Positions 18,478-27,846 are shown, numbered from the stretch's first letter. The stretch is 55,966 nucleotides of DNA from Rhizobium sp. Q54 (GCA_945878875.1 CAMCUC010000015.1:1-55966), one strand, 5' to 3'. Numbers and translations are program-made. Notes: generated from the letters alone by a model not told the origin.

Positions 18478-18478
18478 T

Positions 18479-18907
18479 CTAAAACGCCGCCCGAATCTTC
18501 GCGGCGTTCGCCTTCAGAACGTCTTCCTTCTCCATCGAATCGCCATGGCGGCGCAAAGGCTCGCCAACCCAGCGCGGGATGATGTGGAAGTGGAGATGAA
18601 ACACGGTCTGTCCACCAGCCGCGCCCTCGTATTGGCGCACCGTCAAACCTTCCGCCTCCATGCCTTTTTTGACAGCGGCGGCCACTTTCTGCACGCGGAC
18701 CATATACGGCCCCCAGGCGTCAGCGGGCATGTCGATCATGCCGCGCACGGACAGTTTGGGAATCACCAGCGTGTGCCCATGCGATTGCGGCATCACATCG
18801 AGAAAGGCGAGCGCCACCTCGTCCTCAAACACTTTGTGGGCGGGCAATTCGCCACGCAAAATGCGGGCGAAGATGTTTTCGGGCTGGTAGGGATCGGTAT
18901 CGGCCAT
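18479..18907 (-). CDS. HIT-family (histidine triad) nucleotide hydrolase
   Basis: Protein of 142 residues with the HIT signature FHLHFHIIPRW; H104, H106 and H108 form the triad and H106 is the likely nucleophile. Upstream are NIFARILRGELPAHKV and DVMPQSHGHTLVIPK, typical of the Hint branch, which hydrolyses AMP-lysine or AMP-amidates. AGGAAA precedes the ATG. Confidence 0.92.
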   Translation of the reverse strand: MADTDPYQPENIFARILRGELPAHKVFEDEVALAFLDVMPQSHGHTLVIPKLSVRGMIDMPADAWGPYMVRVQKVAAAVKKGMEAEGLTVRQYEGAAGGQTVFHLHFHIIPRWVGEPLRRHGDSMEKEDVLKANAAKIRAAF

Positions 18908-18995
18908 GATGTTTCCTGAAACGGGCTGCAGACTAAAGGGAACGCAGCGGCCCGCGTCAAGAGCTCAAGATAACAGGCGCCAGAGCGCGGCCAGC

Positions 18996-20240
18996 CTATT
19001 CGGGCTCCTCACGGCTCAAATCCCGCTGGAAAGGCAAATCCCGTCGGAAAGGAACGTGCTCGCTGTAAAGGTCGATCTCTTCGGCCACCGCTTCGCGCTC
19101 GCGCACCAGAAAGTCGGCCACTGCGCGCGACAGGCGCGGATCGGCGATGGAATGGGCCGAATACGTCGTGACCGGCTGATAACCGCGCGCCAGTTTATGC
19201 TCGCCCTGCGCGCCCGCCTCGACGCGCTTCAAGCCCCGCGCAATCGCAAATTCAATGGCCTGATAATAGCAAACCTCGAAATGCAGAAACGGCTTCTCCT
19301 CCAGCGCGCCCCAATTGCGCCCGTAGAGCGCATCGTCGCCGATGAAATTGATCGCGCCCGCAATCCAGCGATCATTGCTGCGCACCATCACCAACAAAAT
19401 GCGCTCCGCCATGGTCTCGCCAATCTGGCTGAAGAAGGCGCGGGTCAGATAAGGCCGCCCCCATTTGCGCGCGCCGGTGTCCATGTAGAAATGATAGAAC
19501 GCGTCCCAATGCTCCTCGGTGATATCGGCGCCGGTGAGCGGATGGATTTCCACGCCCTGGGCAGCCTCGCGGCGCTCGCGCCTGATCGACTTGCGCTTGC
19601 GCGAGGCGAGAGCTTCGAGAAAACCCTCGAAGCTTGCATAGCCCTTGTTGAAGAAGTGAAACTGCTTGCCGGTGCGCGCCAGATAGCCCGCCGCCTCCAG
19701 CGCATCGCATTCGCTTTTCAGCGGAAAGGTGACGTGGATCGAGGACGCGCCAGTCTCTTCACGCAAAGCTTCAAGGCCTTCGATCAGCTTGTCGCGCGCG
19801 GCCTGCGCCTGCGCGCCAGCAGCCACCAGCAGGCGGCGCCCCTGCGCCGGCGTGAACGGAACACTGACTTGCAGCTTGGGGTAATAGCGCCCGCCCGCGC
19901 GCTCGTAGGCGTCGGCCCAGGCGTAATCGAACACGTATTCGCCCATGGAATGGGATTTCAAATAGCACGGCGCGCATGCGACCAGCCGCCCGCCCTCGTC
20001 CTCCACCAGAACATGAAGCGGCGCCCAGCCGGTGCGGTCGCTTGCCGAGCCCGAGACCTCCATCGCATTCAGGAACGCGTGCGAGATAAACGGGTTGTAG
20101 CGCTCAAACTGGGCTTCGTCGCCCGACGCAAAAGCCTGATCGGCGGGGATAGAGGCAGGATTGGCGCACGCATCCCACGCAAGCGGATCGACCTCGGCCA
20201 GCGACCGGACAAAACGAAACTTGAACTCAGATCCCGACAA
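18996..20240 (-). CDS. FemAB/GNAT-like protein (COG3146)
   Basis: Cytoplasmic protein of 414 residues of the conserved proteobacterial COG3146/DUF482 group, which has an acyl-transferase (GNAT/FemAB-like) fold and is often annotated as a peptidoglycan biosynthesis or N-acetyltransferase protein. Characteristic stretches are NPFISHAFLNAME, DYAWADAYERAG, YYPKLQVSVPFTP, FEGFLEALASRKRKSIRRER, GRNWGALEEKPFLHFE and GAQGEHKLARGY. No characterised substrate is known to me. The start is TTG at 20240. A 16-base tandem repeat lies just upstream. Confidence 0.82.
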   Translation of the reverse strand: MSGSEFKFRFVRSLAEVDPLAWDACANPASIPADQAFASGDEAQFERYNPFISHAFLNAMEVSGSASDRTGWAPLHVLVEDEGGRLVACAPCYLKSHSMGEYVFDYAWADAYERAGGRYYPKLQVSVPFTPAQGRRLLVAAGAQAQAARDKLIEGLEALREETGASSIHVTFPLKSECDALEAAGYLARTGKQFHFFNKGYASFEGFLEALASRKRKSIRRERREAAQGVEIHPLTGADITEEHWDAFYHFYMDTGARKWGRPYLTRAFFSQIGETMAERILLVMVRSNDRWIAGAINFIGDDALYGRNWGALEEKPFLHFEVCYYQAIEFAIARGLKRVEAGAQGEHKLARGYQPVTTYSAHSIADPRLSRAVADFLVREREAVAEEIDLYSEHVPFRRDLPFQRDLSREEPE

Positions 20241-20303
20241 GGCGCATCCGAACGGCTGGAGACAGGCTGGCAGAGTCTAGCGCGATATGCGGCTGCGGCA
20301 AGG

Positions 20304-20346
20304 GTTTAGCAAGGACCGGGTTTAGCAAGGACCGGGTTTAGCAAGA
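20304..20346. repeat. 16-base tandem repeat, about 2.7 units
   Basis: The unit GTTTAGCAAGGACCGG is repeated at 20304-20319 and 20320-20335 with a partial third copy (GTTTAGCAAGA) to 20346. The last copy touches the 3' end of the MFS gene. Exact copies imply recent slippage. Confidence 0.85.
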
Positions 20347-21516
20347 CTACATCGGACCCGAGACAATGCGCGGCAAGCGGCGGAAGATCATGCCCGTCAC
20401 GATTCCCGTCGCCGCCAGCACGCCGCCGATCGTGATCAGCGCGGCTGACATCCCCAAAGCAGAGATCGCGCCCGACCAGATCAGCGGCCCCGCGCTCTGG
20501 CCCATGAAGAACGAGAACGCATGCATGCCAAACGCCGACGAGCGGGCGGACGGCTCGATCTCGGCCACCTCCGTCTGCACGGAATTGTGCAGCATGAAAA
20601 ATCCCAGCCCCACCAGCGCAAACACGCCCGCCTGCGCGCTCCAGTGCAGGCCCAGCGCGTAGGCGCCAAAGCCAGCCCCAGCAATAAGCCCGCCCAGAAC
20701 CATCAGATTTGGCCGCGAAGCCACGCGCAACAGCAGCGGCAGAAACAGCGAAAACATCAGCGAGCCCGCCGCCATGCCCGCAATAATGAAGCCCGCCTCG
20801 CGCGCCCCGCCGCCGCCGCGCCCTTCAAGCTCCGGCGCCACGAACGGCAAAAAGCCAAGCGTCAGCCCGCCGACCACGAACACCGAACCATAACAAGCCC
20901 AGGCGCGCGGATTGCGGAAGATGCGTCGATACGTCGCCAGCGCAGCCCGCACGCCCGGCGCGCTCGTGCGCGGAGCCGCAATCTCCTTCGGCAAAAGCGC
21001 ATTGGCGCCGACGGCGACGCTGAACACCACGGCAAAGCAAATCCACATCACCCCGCGCCAGCCAATATGCTCGGCCAATATGCCCGCGAACACCGCGCCC
21101 AAAATCTGACCGATGATCGCCGCCGCCACAAAGCGCGCTATCGCGATCTGCCGCCCGCGCGGATAGAGATCGCCTATCATCGCCATGCCCACCGGCATGA
21201 TCCCCGCCCCCGCCAGCCCGGTGAGCATGCGCGCGGCGAACAGGCTCGGATAATCAGGCGCCAGCGCGCCCAGCGCCAGACTGAACGCCGACAACCACAG
21301 CGCGATCTTGAGCACGCGCGCCTTGCCAAACTGATCCCCCACCGGCCCCAAAATCGGCTGCGCCAGCGCAAACGGCAACGACACCGCCGACGCCAGCAAA
21401 ACCACGCTGCCGACCGACGCCCCCAGATCGTGGGCGAGCGTAACCGTCAAGGGATCGAGCGTGCGAATGGCTATTGCGCTGGAGAACGCGCACAGAATGA
21501 AAACGAAAAAGCGCAA
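20347..21516 (-). CDS. MFS transporter
   Basis: Major facilitator superfamily protein of 389 residues with about twelve predicted helices. The loop 2-3 signature reads GPVGDQFGKARVL and the second-domain entry is LGGLIAGAGFGAYALGL. It resembles drug or metabolite efflux permeases of the DHA group; the substrate is unknown. The start is TTG at 21516, chosen because it opens the first helix (RFFVFILCAFSSAIAIRTLDP), but no good ribosome site is visible. It is monocistronic. Confidence 0.82.
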   Translation of the reverse strand: MRFFVFILCAFSSAIAIRTLDPLTVTLAHDLGASVGSVVLLASAVSLPFALAQPILGPVGDQFGKARVLKIALWLSAFSLALGALAPDYPSLFAARMLTGLAGAGIMPVGMAMIGDLYPRGRQIAIARFVAAAIIGQILGAVFAGILAEHIGWRGVMWICFAVVFSVAVGANALLPKEIAAPRTSAPGVRAALATYRRIFRNPRAWACYGSVFVVGGLTLGFLPFVAPELEGRGGGGAREAGFIIAGMAAGSLMFSLFLPLLLRVASRPNLMVLGGLIAGAGFGAYALGLHWSAQAGVFALVGLGFFMLHNSVQTEVAEIEPSARSSAFGMHAFSFFMGQSAGPLIWSGAISALGMSAALITIGGVLAATGIVTGMIFRRLPRIVSGPM

Positions 21517-21591
21517 GCAGTTTGACCGGTTTGGGGCGGGAGCAAAGCAATTGCTATTTGAGCTGGCGGGGCTTGTCTATGTTTGCGCCCC

Positions 21592-21707
21592 TTTGGACCG
21601 CGGACTTCCTGCCCGCACAGGATGCTGCCGGCAAGGAACACACGACGGGTCAAAACGCACGGGTTCAGGCATTGCAATGGATGCGGGCTGGAAGCCCGCA
21701 GTCCAAA
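21592..21707. repeat. Family A element, copy 2 (full length, 116 bp)
   Basis: It opens with TTTGGACCGCGGACTTCC and closes with GGAAGCCCGCAGTCCAAA, giving near-perfect inverted termini of about 18 bases. The core (GCCGGCAAGGA, GACGGGTC) is alignable with the reverse complement of copy 3. It lies between the divergent MFS and cytochrome c genes. Confidence 0.8.
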
Positions 21708-21764
21708 TGGGCCCACCTTGACCCATGTCATATCGCGCAGCGTTTCAGTCTGCCACAAAACCCT

Positions 21765-22082
21765 ATGCGCCATATTCAAATCGCTATTGCCCTGACCCTC
21801 CTCGCCCCCTCCGCGCTCGCGCAATCAAGCCGCAGCGATGGCGGAGCGCTAGTGAAGACCCAATGCGCGCCCTGCCATGCCATCGCCCGAACCGGGGCGA
21901 GCCCTAACCCGAAGGCGCCGCCCCTGCGGGAGATCGCCCGCAAGTACAAGCCTGAGGATCTGGAGGAGGCGTTCGCGGAAGGCATTATGGTCGGCCACCA
22001 GAGTTCGGACATGCCCGCGTTTGAGCTGGAGCCAGCGCAAATCGACGCGCTGACCGCCTATCTGCGGGCGCTGAAACGCTGA
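21765..22082 (+). CDS. Small periplasmic c-type cytochrome
   Basis: Secreted mono-haem cytochrome of 105 residues. A signal peptide (MRHIQIAIALTLLAPSALAQ) is cleaved after about residue 19. The haem site is C34-A-P-C37-H38 and the distal Met ligand is likely M83 in SDMPAFELEPAQIDALTAYL, a class I cytochrome c ending. The start at 21765 is the only one that gives a signal peptide. It probably carries electrons in the periplasm; the partner is unknown. Confidence 0.85.
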   Translation: MRHIQIAIALTLLAPSALAQSSRSDGGALVKTQCAPCHAIARTGASPNPKAPPLREIARKYKPEDLEEAFAEGIMVGHQSSDMPAFELEPAQIDALTAYLRALKR

Positions 22083-22100
22083 GAGCGGATTTGACTCCCG

Positions 22101-22421
22101 CTACAGCGCAAGTTTGTCGACGCCGACAAGCAGATCGCGCAGCGAAGCAGCCACAGGAAAGCCGTAGCCCTTTTCGTTATCGTAGGCGCGCAAACGTCCT
22201 TCGCGATGATATGCGCTCGAATAGATTTCAGCTCCGACCATTTGCAGCGTCTGAAGCGCGTCGAACCCGATGGCTTCAAACGCCCGCGCTCCTTCCGGCC
22301 AATCAATTTCATAGCGGCAGGACCAGACCGTCTCACGCCCTACAGGTTGGTGAATTTTAATTGCAATAACGGTCTCATTAGTCGCGTTCGACAGATAAAG
22401 GGCGTGCGAAAGGATCACCAT
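22101..22421 (-). CDS. Small hypothetical protein (DUF6968-like)
   Basis: Protein of 106 residues with no signal peptide or membrane helix. The pattern EIDWPEGARAFEAIGFDALQTLQMVGAEIYSS followed by NEKGYGFP resembles the small uncharacterised DUF6968 family; this is from memory and unverified. GAGGG lies 5-6 bases before the ATG at 22421. It converges with the cytochrome gene. Confidence 0.6.
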   Translation of the reverse strand: MVILSHALYLSNATNETVIAIKIHQPVGRETVWSCRYEIDWPEGARAFEAIGFDALQTLQMVGAEIYSSAYHREGRLRAYDNEKGYGFPVAASLRDLLVGVDKLAL

Positions 22422-22566
22422 GTCAGACCCTCAGTAATTCAGCGGCGGAATCTGGCGGCCGGCCAGACAATTTGAATAACGCAGCATCGCTGCAAAATTG
22501 AGGTGGCGCTTGCCGATTCCCATCCCACAGGGTTAGAGATTCGCCTGACAACAAGGCGAGTGTATC

Positions 22567-23439
22567 ATGACAGGTGCAGGCACGGATAAAACGCGACCCC
22601 TGATCGAGGGCGGCCCGGCGATCATTCTCGTGCGCCCGCAATTGGCGGTGAACATTGGCATGTGCGCCCGCGCCATGGCCAATTTTGGCCTCTCCGATCT
22701 GCGGCTGGTGAACCCGCGCGACGGCTGGCCGCGTACCGGGGCGCTGCGCAAGGGCGCGTTCGCCGCCGCCGCCGGCGCCGTGCATCTGCTGGAGGGCGCC
22801 AAGCTCTATGAGACGCTGGAGGAGGCCACCGCCGATCTCAATTTCGTGTGGGCGACCACCGCGCGCGAACGCGGCCAGGGCAAGCGCGTGGAAGGCCCCG
22901 CCATCGCCATGGACGAAAGCGCGGCGCTGATCGCCAGCACCGGCAAGGTCGGCATTCTGTTTGGCCCCGAGCGCACCGGCATGGACAGCGACGAGATTGC
23001 GCGGGCAGACGCCATCATCACCTTCCCAGTCAACCCCGCCTACGCCTCGCTGAACCTTGCGCAGGCCGTGTTGCTGGTGGGCTATGAATGGTTTCGCGTC
23101 GCCCATAACGAAGGCCCGCGCTTCGTGACGCCCGAGCGCTCCGTGCCCGCCACGCGCGAGATGGTGAGCGCGTTCTTCGATTATTTCGAGAGCAAACTAG
23201 ACGCCAACGGCTTCTTCCGCCCGGTGAGCAAGAAACCCAACATGCAGCGCAATCTGCGCAACATCATCCACCGCATGCAACTCACCCAGCAGGACGTGCG
23301 CACGCTCTGGGGCGCCGTGGTGCGCCTGTCGGAAGGCCCGAGGCTGGCGGCCAAGACGCGAAGCCGAGCAAAGGCGAAGAAGGCGGAGGCGCAGGCGGCG
23401 CAAGAGGCTTCGCAGAAAGAGACAGAAACCCAGACATGA
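22567..23439 (+). CDS. TrmJ/SpoU-family tRNA or rRNA methyltransferase
   Basis: SPOUT-superfamily RNA 2'-O-methyltransferase of 290 residues. The N-terminus IILVRPQLAVNIGMCARAMANFG is the classical TrmJ/TrmH motif 1, followed by GILFGPERTGM (motif 2) and FPVNPAYASLNLAQAVLL (motif 3 of the knot). A Lys/Ala/Gln-rich tail follows. TrmJ methylates position 32 of tRNAs using S-adenosylmethionine. AAGGCGAG precedes the ATG. A strong terminator follows the stop. Confidence 0.88.
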   Translation: MTGAGTDKTRPLIEGGPAIILVRPQLAVNIGMCARAMANFGLSDLRLVNPRDGWPRTGALRKGAFAAAAGAVHLLEGAKLYETLEEATADLNFVWATTARERGQGKRVEGPAIAMDESAALIASTGKVGILFGPERTGMDSDEIARADAIITFPVNPAYASLNLAQAVLLVGYEWFRVAHNEGPRFVTPERSVPATREMVSAFFDYFESKLDANGFFRPVSKKPNMQRNLRNIIHRMQLTQQDVRTLWGAVVRLSEGPRLAAKTRSRAKAKKAEAQAAQEASQKETETQT

Positions 23440-23440
23440 A

Positions 23441-23464
23441 AAAGGGGGCCAAGCGGCCCCCTTT
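23441..23464. terminator. Bidirectional terminator between trmJ-like gene and icd
   Basis: Perfect 10-base arms AAAGGGGGCC (23441-23450) and GGCCCCCTTT (23455-23464) around an AAGC loop, followed by CTCTTTT. It sits 2 bases after the methyltransferase stop and about 36 bases from the stop of the convergent icd, so it can serve both genes. Confidence 0.88.
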
Positions 23465-23500
23465 CTCTTTTCAGGCTAGTCTCTGTGCAGGCTAACGGCT

Positions 23501-24712
23501 TTAAGCCATCGCCTTCTTCAAATTTTCGTCGATCTTGTCGAGGAAGCCGGTGGTGGTGAGCCAGGGCTGGTCGGCGCCCACAAGAATCGCGAGATCCTTG
23601 GTCATGTGGCCCTGCTCCACCGTATCCACGCACACCTTTTCCAGCGTCTTGCAGAACGCCAGCAGCTCGGCGTTGTCGTCGAGCTTGGCGCGATGCATCA
23701 GGCCGCGGGTCCAGGCGAAGATCGAGGCCATCGAGTTCGTCGAGGTCTCTTTGCCCTGCTCATGCTGGCGGAAGTGACGCGTAACCGTGCCGTGCGCAGC
23801 TTCCGCCTCAACGGTCATGCCGTCGGGCGTCATCAGCACCGAGGTCATCAGGCCCAGCGAGCCATAGCCCTGCGCCATCGTGTCCGATTGCACGTCGCCG
23901 TCGTAGTTCTTGCACGCCCAGACGTAGCCGCCGGACCATTTGAGCGCCGCCGCCACCATGTCGTCGATCAGGCGATGCTCGTAGGTGAGGCCAAGAGCCT
24001 TGAACTGGGTCGCGAATTCGGCGTCGAACACTTCCTGGAAGATGTCCTTGAAGCGCCCGTCATAGGCCTTCAGGATCGTGTTCTTGGTGGACAGGTACAC
24101 GGGGTACTTGCGCAGGATGCCGTAGTTCAGCGAGGCGCGGGCGAAATCGCGGATCGAATCGTCGAGGTTGTACATCGACATCGCAACGCCGGCGGACGGG
24201 AACTTGAAGACTTCCTTCTCGATCACCGTGCCGTCGTCGCCTTCAAACTTGATCGTCAGGCGGCCCTTGCCGGGCACCTTGAAATCGGTCGCGCGATATT
24301 GATCGCCGTAAGCATGGCGGCCAACCACGACCGGCAGGGTCCAACCCGGAACAAGGCGCGGCACGTTCTTGCAGATGATCGGCTCGCGGAAAATTGTGCC
24401 GCCAAGGATGTTGCGGATCGTGCCATTGGGCGACTTCCACATCTCCTTGAGGCCGAATTCCTTCACGCGCGCCTCGTCCGGCGTAATGGTCGCGCACTTC
24501 ACGGCCACGCCATATTTCTTGGTGGCTTCAGCCGAATCAATCGTGATCTGGTCGTTGGTCTCGTCGCGGCGCTGGACCGAGAGATCGTAATATTTCAGGT
24601 CAATGTCGAGATAGGGATGGATCAGCTTATCCTTGATAAGCTGCCAGATGATGCGGGTCATCTCGTCGCCGTCCATTTCAACGACGGGATTGGCGACCTT
24701 GATCTTGCTCAT
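23501..24712 (-). CDS. icd: NADP-dependent isocitrate dehydrogenase
   Basis: TCA-cycle enzyme of 403 residues that oxidises isocitrate to 2-oxoglutarate with reduction of NADP. It belongs to the eukaryotic-like subfamily typical of Rhizobiales: [78 protein letters not shown] and [14 protein letters not shown]. The metal-binding aspartates lie in [14 protein letters not shown] precedes the ATG at 24712. Confidence 0.97.
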   Translation of the reverse strand: MSKIKVANPVVEMDGDEMTRIIWQLIKDKLIHPYLDIDLKYYDLSVQRRDETNDQITIDSAEATKKYGVAVKCATITPDEARVKEFGLKEMWKSPNGTIRNILGGTIFREPIICKNVPRLVPGWTLPVVVGRHAYGDQYRATDFKVPGKGRLTIKFEGDDGTVIEKEVFKFPSAGVAMSMYNLDDSIRDFARASLNYGILRKYPVYLSTKNTILKAYDGRFKDIFQEVFDAEFATQFKALGLTYEHRLIDDMVAAALKWSGGYVWACKNYDGDVQSDTMAQGYGSLGLMTSVLMTPDGMTVEAEAAHGTVTRHFRQHEQGKETSTNSMASIFAWTRGLMHRAKLDDNAELLAFCKTLEKVCVDTVEQGHMTKDLAILVGADQPWLTTTGFLDKIDENLKKAMA

Positions 24713-25190
24713 GCGGAGAATCCTTCAGCGCGGATTAGAGAGGTTTGTGCGACCGGAACTTGGAAGCCACTTAGCATGAGGGCGGCGCGCGGCAAAGGCT
24801 GAAGCTGGCGTAGCAGGAAGGCTACCCGCCATCTCTCTGCGCGCGTCATCCCAGGATGGCCGGGATCCACGGAAAGCTACGCGCCCCGCGGCCTGCCGGG
24901 GATGGCGGTCGTCGCCGCCATGACGTGTTTGGGGCGTTTGTGATTAAAGTTGAAAGCGACGCTGCTGCAAGCCCCACACCAATCCTTGACTTCCCGCCCC
25001 AAACAGCCTACCCAAACCACGCTGCATTGCAGCAACAGGCTGCTCCGGTCGCGTAATCCGTTTTTGCAAACGGTCCATCCGTAGAGCCCCAGGGTCATCC
25101 CCATCGACAGCCCGGTTACGCGGGGCCAGTCCCCCAAACCAGCCAGACGCGCATTCACGCGCGGATTCGGCGCATTTGAAAGTATCTTAC
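24713..25190. other. icd-helicase divergent intergenic region
   Basis: No gene is supported in these 478 bases. The left part serves as the icd promoter region. A family C repeat lies at 24843-24926. The right part (24930-25190) includes a short hairpin GCTGC-ATT-GCAGC near 25020 and leads into the helicase start; it may be a long 5' leader. Confidence 0.5.
24843..24926. repeat. Dispersed intergenic repeat, family C, copy 3
   Basis: It runs CGTCATCCCAGGATGGCCGG ... GCCTGCCGGGGATGGCGG ... CGCCGCCATGACG, with inverted CGTCAT/ATGACG ends. It lies between icd and the helicase gene. Confidence 0.75.
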
Positions 25191-26597
25191 GTGACGTCTT
25201 TTGCTGATCTTGGCCTTGCCGAGACGATCCTCCGCGCGCTCCGCGAAGAGGGCTATACGACCCCGACCCCCATTCAGGCCCAGTCGATCCCGCTCCTGCT
25301 GCAAGGCAAGGATTTGCTTGGCATCGCCCAGACCGGCACCGGCAAGACTGCGGCTTTTGCTTTGCCGATCCTGCAGGGCTTCCTCAATGACCGTCGTCCC
25401 GCCGAGCCGCGCCATGTGCGCGCGCTGGTGATGGCGCCGACCCGCGAACTCGCCGTCCAGATCGCCGACAGCTTCCGCGCCTATGGCCGCACCATGGGCG
25501 TCAGCGTCGCCTGCGTGGTCGGCGGCATGTCGTTTGGCCCGCAGATCAAGGCGCTCGCGCGCGGCGTCGACGTGCTGGTGGCCACGCCTGGCCGCCTGCT
25601 CGATCATATGCAGAGCGGCAATGTCCGCCTTGAGCAGACCAGCGTCGTCGTGCTCGACGAGGCCGATCACATGCTCGATCTGGGCTTCATCATTCCGATC
25701 CGCAAGATCATGAGCAAGCTGCCCAAGCAGCGTCACTCGCTGTTCTTCTCGGCCACCATGCCGCGCGAAATCGCGACGCTGGCGTCCGAATTCCTCACCA
25801 ATCCGTCGCAGGTTTCAGTGACGCCCGAGGCGACCACCGCCGAGCGCGTGAACCAGCAGGTCATCATGGTGGACGCTGGCGCCAAGGCCAACGTGCTGCT
25901 CGAACTTGTGAAGAACGAAGCCTACAAGCGCACCATCGTGTTCACGCGCACAAAGCGCGGCGCTGATCGCGTCTCCAAGACGCTCGATCAGGCTGGCGTG
26001 GCTTCCGCCGCCATCCATGGCAACAAGAGCCAGAACCAGCGTCAGGCTGCGCTCGACTCGTTCAAGAACGGGCGCACCCGCGTGCTCGTGGCCACCGACA
26101 TCGCCGCGCGCGGCATCGACGTGTCCAACGTCACGCATGTGGTGAACTTTGAACTGCCGGACGTGCCGGAAAGCTATGTGCATCGCATTGGCCGCACGGC
26201 CCGCGCGGGCACGGAAGGCGCCGCCGTCTCGCTGGTGGAAAACGCCGAGCGCAATCTGCTGCGCGGCATCGAACGGCTCACCCGCCAGGCGATCCCCCGC
26301 GTTGAACGTCGCAACAATCCCCCGGATCGCGCGACCGACGAGATCGCCGCCGGTCAGGCGATCAAGCGCCCGCAGCGCAACAGCAATGGCGGCGGACGTC
26401 CTCAAGGTCAGGGTCAGCGCCCGCAAGGACAAGGCCAGCGTCCGCAGGGACAGGGACAGCGTCCGCAAGGCGCGCAACGTTCCGGGGAACAGCGTAACGG
26501 CGAACGCAGCTTCGCCCCTCGCGGCGAACAGCGCTCAGGCGCCCGCCCCGAGCAGCGCGGCCCGCGCCCGGATCGTCGCCCCGCTCAGGGCGTATAA
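25191..26597 (+). CDS. DEAD-box ATP-dependent RNA helicase (RhlE-like)
   Basis: RNA helicase of 468 residues. It shows a Q motif (GYTTPTPIQAQSIP), Walker A AQTGTGKT (46-53), PTRELA, TPGRLLDH, D156-E-A-D159, SAT (187-189), VATDIAARGIDV and HRIGRTARAG. It acts in RNA remodelling such as ribosome assembly or decay. The C-terminus is a low-complexity Gly/Gln/Arg tail with GQGQRPQ repeats, likely RNA-binding. The start is taken as GTG at 25191 (TSFADLG, usual for RhlE) with GAAAG upstream; an in-frame TTG at 25176 is the alternative. Confidence 0.92.
   Translation: MTSFADLGLAETILRALREEGYTTPTPIQAQSIPLLLQGKDLLGIAQTGTGKTAAFALPILQGFLNDRRPAEPRHVRALVMAPTRELAVQIADSFRAYGRTMGVSVACVVGGMSFGPQIKALARGVDVLVATPGRLLDHMQSGNVRLEQTSVVVLDEADHMLDLGFIIPIRKIMSKLPKQRHSLFFSATMPREIATLASEFLTNPSQVSVTPEATTAERVNQQVIMVDAGAKANVLLELVKNEAYKRTIVFTRTKRGADRVSKTLDQAGVASAAIHGNKSQNQRQAALDSFKNGRTRVLVATDIAARGIDVSNVTHVVNFELPDVPESYVHRIGRTARAGTEGAAVSLVENAERNLLRGIERLTRQAIPRVERRNNPPDRATDEIAAGQAIKRPQRNSNGGGRPQGQGQRPQGQGQRPQGQGQRPQGAQRSGEQRNGERSFAPRGEQRSGARPEQRGPRPDRRPAQGV
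26404..26470 (+). repeat. 21-base coding tandem repeat in the helicase tail
   Basis: Three imperfect copies of a 21-base unit encode GQGQRPQ repeats. Third-position differences among copies show they are not brand new. Confidence 0.8.
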
Positions 26598-26607
26598 GAA
26601 GCAATCC

Positions 26608-26636
26608 ACGGCGGGCCATGCGCCCGCCGTTTTTTT
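26608..26636 (+). terminator. Rho-independent terminator after the helicase gene
   Basis: Nine-base perfect arms ACGGCGGGC (26608-26616) and GCCCGCCGT (26622-26630) around CATGC, then a run of six T. It begins 11 bases after the stop codon. Confidence 0.92.
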
Positions 26637-26719
26637 GAGTTGAACGCCCCTCCCCAGCGCCCCTGCATCGCCCTATACTGTGGCGTGGCCAAAACTTTGG
26701 CCAAGGTCGGGAGCGCATC

Positions 26720-27706
26720 ATGTTCAACAACGTCAGCCGCCGTAGTTTCGTCGTCTCCGCAGCCGCCGCCGGAGCCGCTTTTGGCCTCAATGGCCGGGTC
26801 GAGTTTCTGCCCTCCGCTTTGGCGCAGGACGCCGCGCGCGAGACCGGCCTGAACCCGAGGAAGCTGCAATTCTACAAGTTCAAGGTCGGCGATATTGAAG
26901 TCACGCAAATCCTCGACGGCGAGGTCATTCGCCCGCATGCTGAAAACTTCGTGCGCAACGCGACCATCGAGGAGCGCCAGAAGGCGCTGGCTGCAGGCGG
27001 CGTCATCACCGACGGCGTGCCCACAGGTTTCACCGTCACCACCGCAAAGATCGGCGACCGGCGCGTGATCTTTGACGCTGGCAACGGCGCCGCAGGCCTG
27101 CCCGCCAGCGGACGCCTGACCGCCAACATGAAAGCCGCAGGCTTTGAGCAGAAAGACGTGACGCATGTCGTGCTCACGCATTTCCATCCCGATCACATTT
27201 TCGGCCTGATGGACAAAGACAACCAGCCGCTTTACCCGAACGCGGAAATCATCCTGCCCGCCGCCGAGATCAATTTCTGGACCGACGAGAGCCGCACCTC
27301 GAAGCTGCCCGCTGGCGTGCAGGGCCTCGTGCAGCGCATCAATGCAACGCTCGCCAAATGGAGCAACGTGCGCCGCTTTGAGGGCGATGCAGAAGTACTG
27401 CCGGGCGTGAAGCCGGTGGCCAGCTATGGCCATACGCCCGGGCACACCAGCTTCCTCCTCAATTCCGGCGCCGCGCAATTCATGGTGCTGGCGGACGTGA
27501 CCAACGTGAAGGAATTGTTCCTGCGCAACCCCGGCTGGCATGTGGTGTTCGATGTGGATCCCAACGCGGCGGAAGCCACGCGTCGCGCCATATTCGACCG
27601 CGTCATCGCCGACAAGATCGCCGTGTCGGGCTATCATTGGGGCATGCCCGGCTGCGGCACGATCTCGAAGGACGGCGCCGGATATGCGCTTGCACCGATG
27701 GCGTAG
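26720..27706 (+). CDS. Tat-exported metallo-beta-lactamase-fold hydrolase
   Basis: MBL-fold protein of 328 residues. The N-terminus MFNNVSRRSFVVSAAAAG is a twin-arginine signal (R7, R8), so the folded enzyme should be periplasmic; cleavage is expected after ALA near residue 35. The metal motif THFHPDHIFGLM gives H154, H156, D158 and H159, with the further ligand His in SYGHTPGHTS. The overall form resembles quorum-quenching-lactonase-like and other Tat-exported MBL proteins; the substrate is unknown. GGGAG precedes the ATG. Confidence 0.88.
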   Translation: MFNNVSRRSFVVSAAAAGAAFGLNGRVEFLPSALAQDAARETGLNPRKLQFYKFKVGDIEVTQILDGEVIRPHAENFVRNATIEERQKALAAGGVITDGVPTGFTVTTAKIGDRRVIFDAGNGAAGLPASGRLTANMKAAGFEQKDVTHVVLTHFHPDHIFGLMDKDNQPLYPNAEIILPAAEINFWTDESRTSKLPAGVQGLVQRINATLAKWSNVRRFEGDAEVLPGVKPVASYGHTPGHTSFLLNSGAAQFMVLADVTNVKELFLRNPGWHVVFDVDPNAAEATRRAIFDRVIADKIAVSGYHWGMPGCGTISKDGAGYALAPMA

Positions 27707-27717
27707 ACCGCCGCTTC

Positions 27718-27846
27718 TTCCTTCTCCCCTTACGGGAGAAGGTGACGCGCAAAGCGCGGCGGATGAGGGGGTCCTTGCAATGACGAACCCCTCATCCGCC
27801 CCTTGCTGACGCAAGGCGCACCTTCTCCCGCAGGGGGAGAAGGAAG
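27718..27846. repeat. Dispersed intergenic repeat, family B, copy 1 (paired)
   Basis: Two half-elements in inverted orientation: CCTTCTCCCCTTACGGGAGA ... GCGCAAAGCGCGGCGGATGAG on the left and CCCCTCATCCGCC ... CTTCTCCCGCAGGGGGAGAAG on the right. It fills the gap between the MBL and sixA genes, and its right end AGGAAGGGA falls at the ribosome-site position of sixA. Confidence 0.85.

Noticed and set aside
23606-24802. 398-residue open frame antisense to icd
   Set aside because: It mirrors a highly conserved enzyme gene; no protein features of its own.
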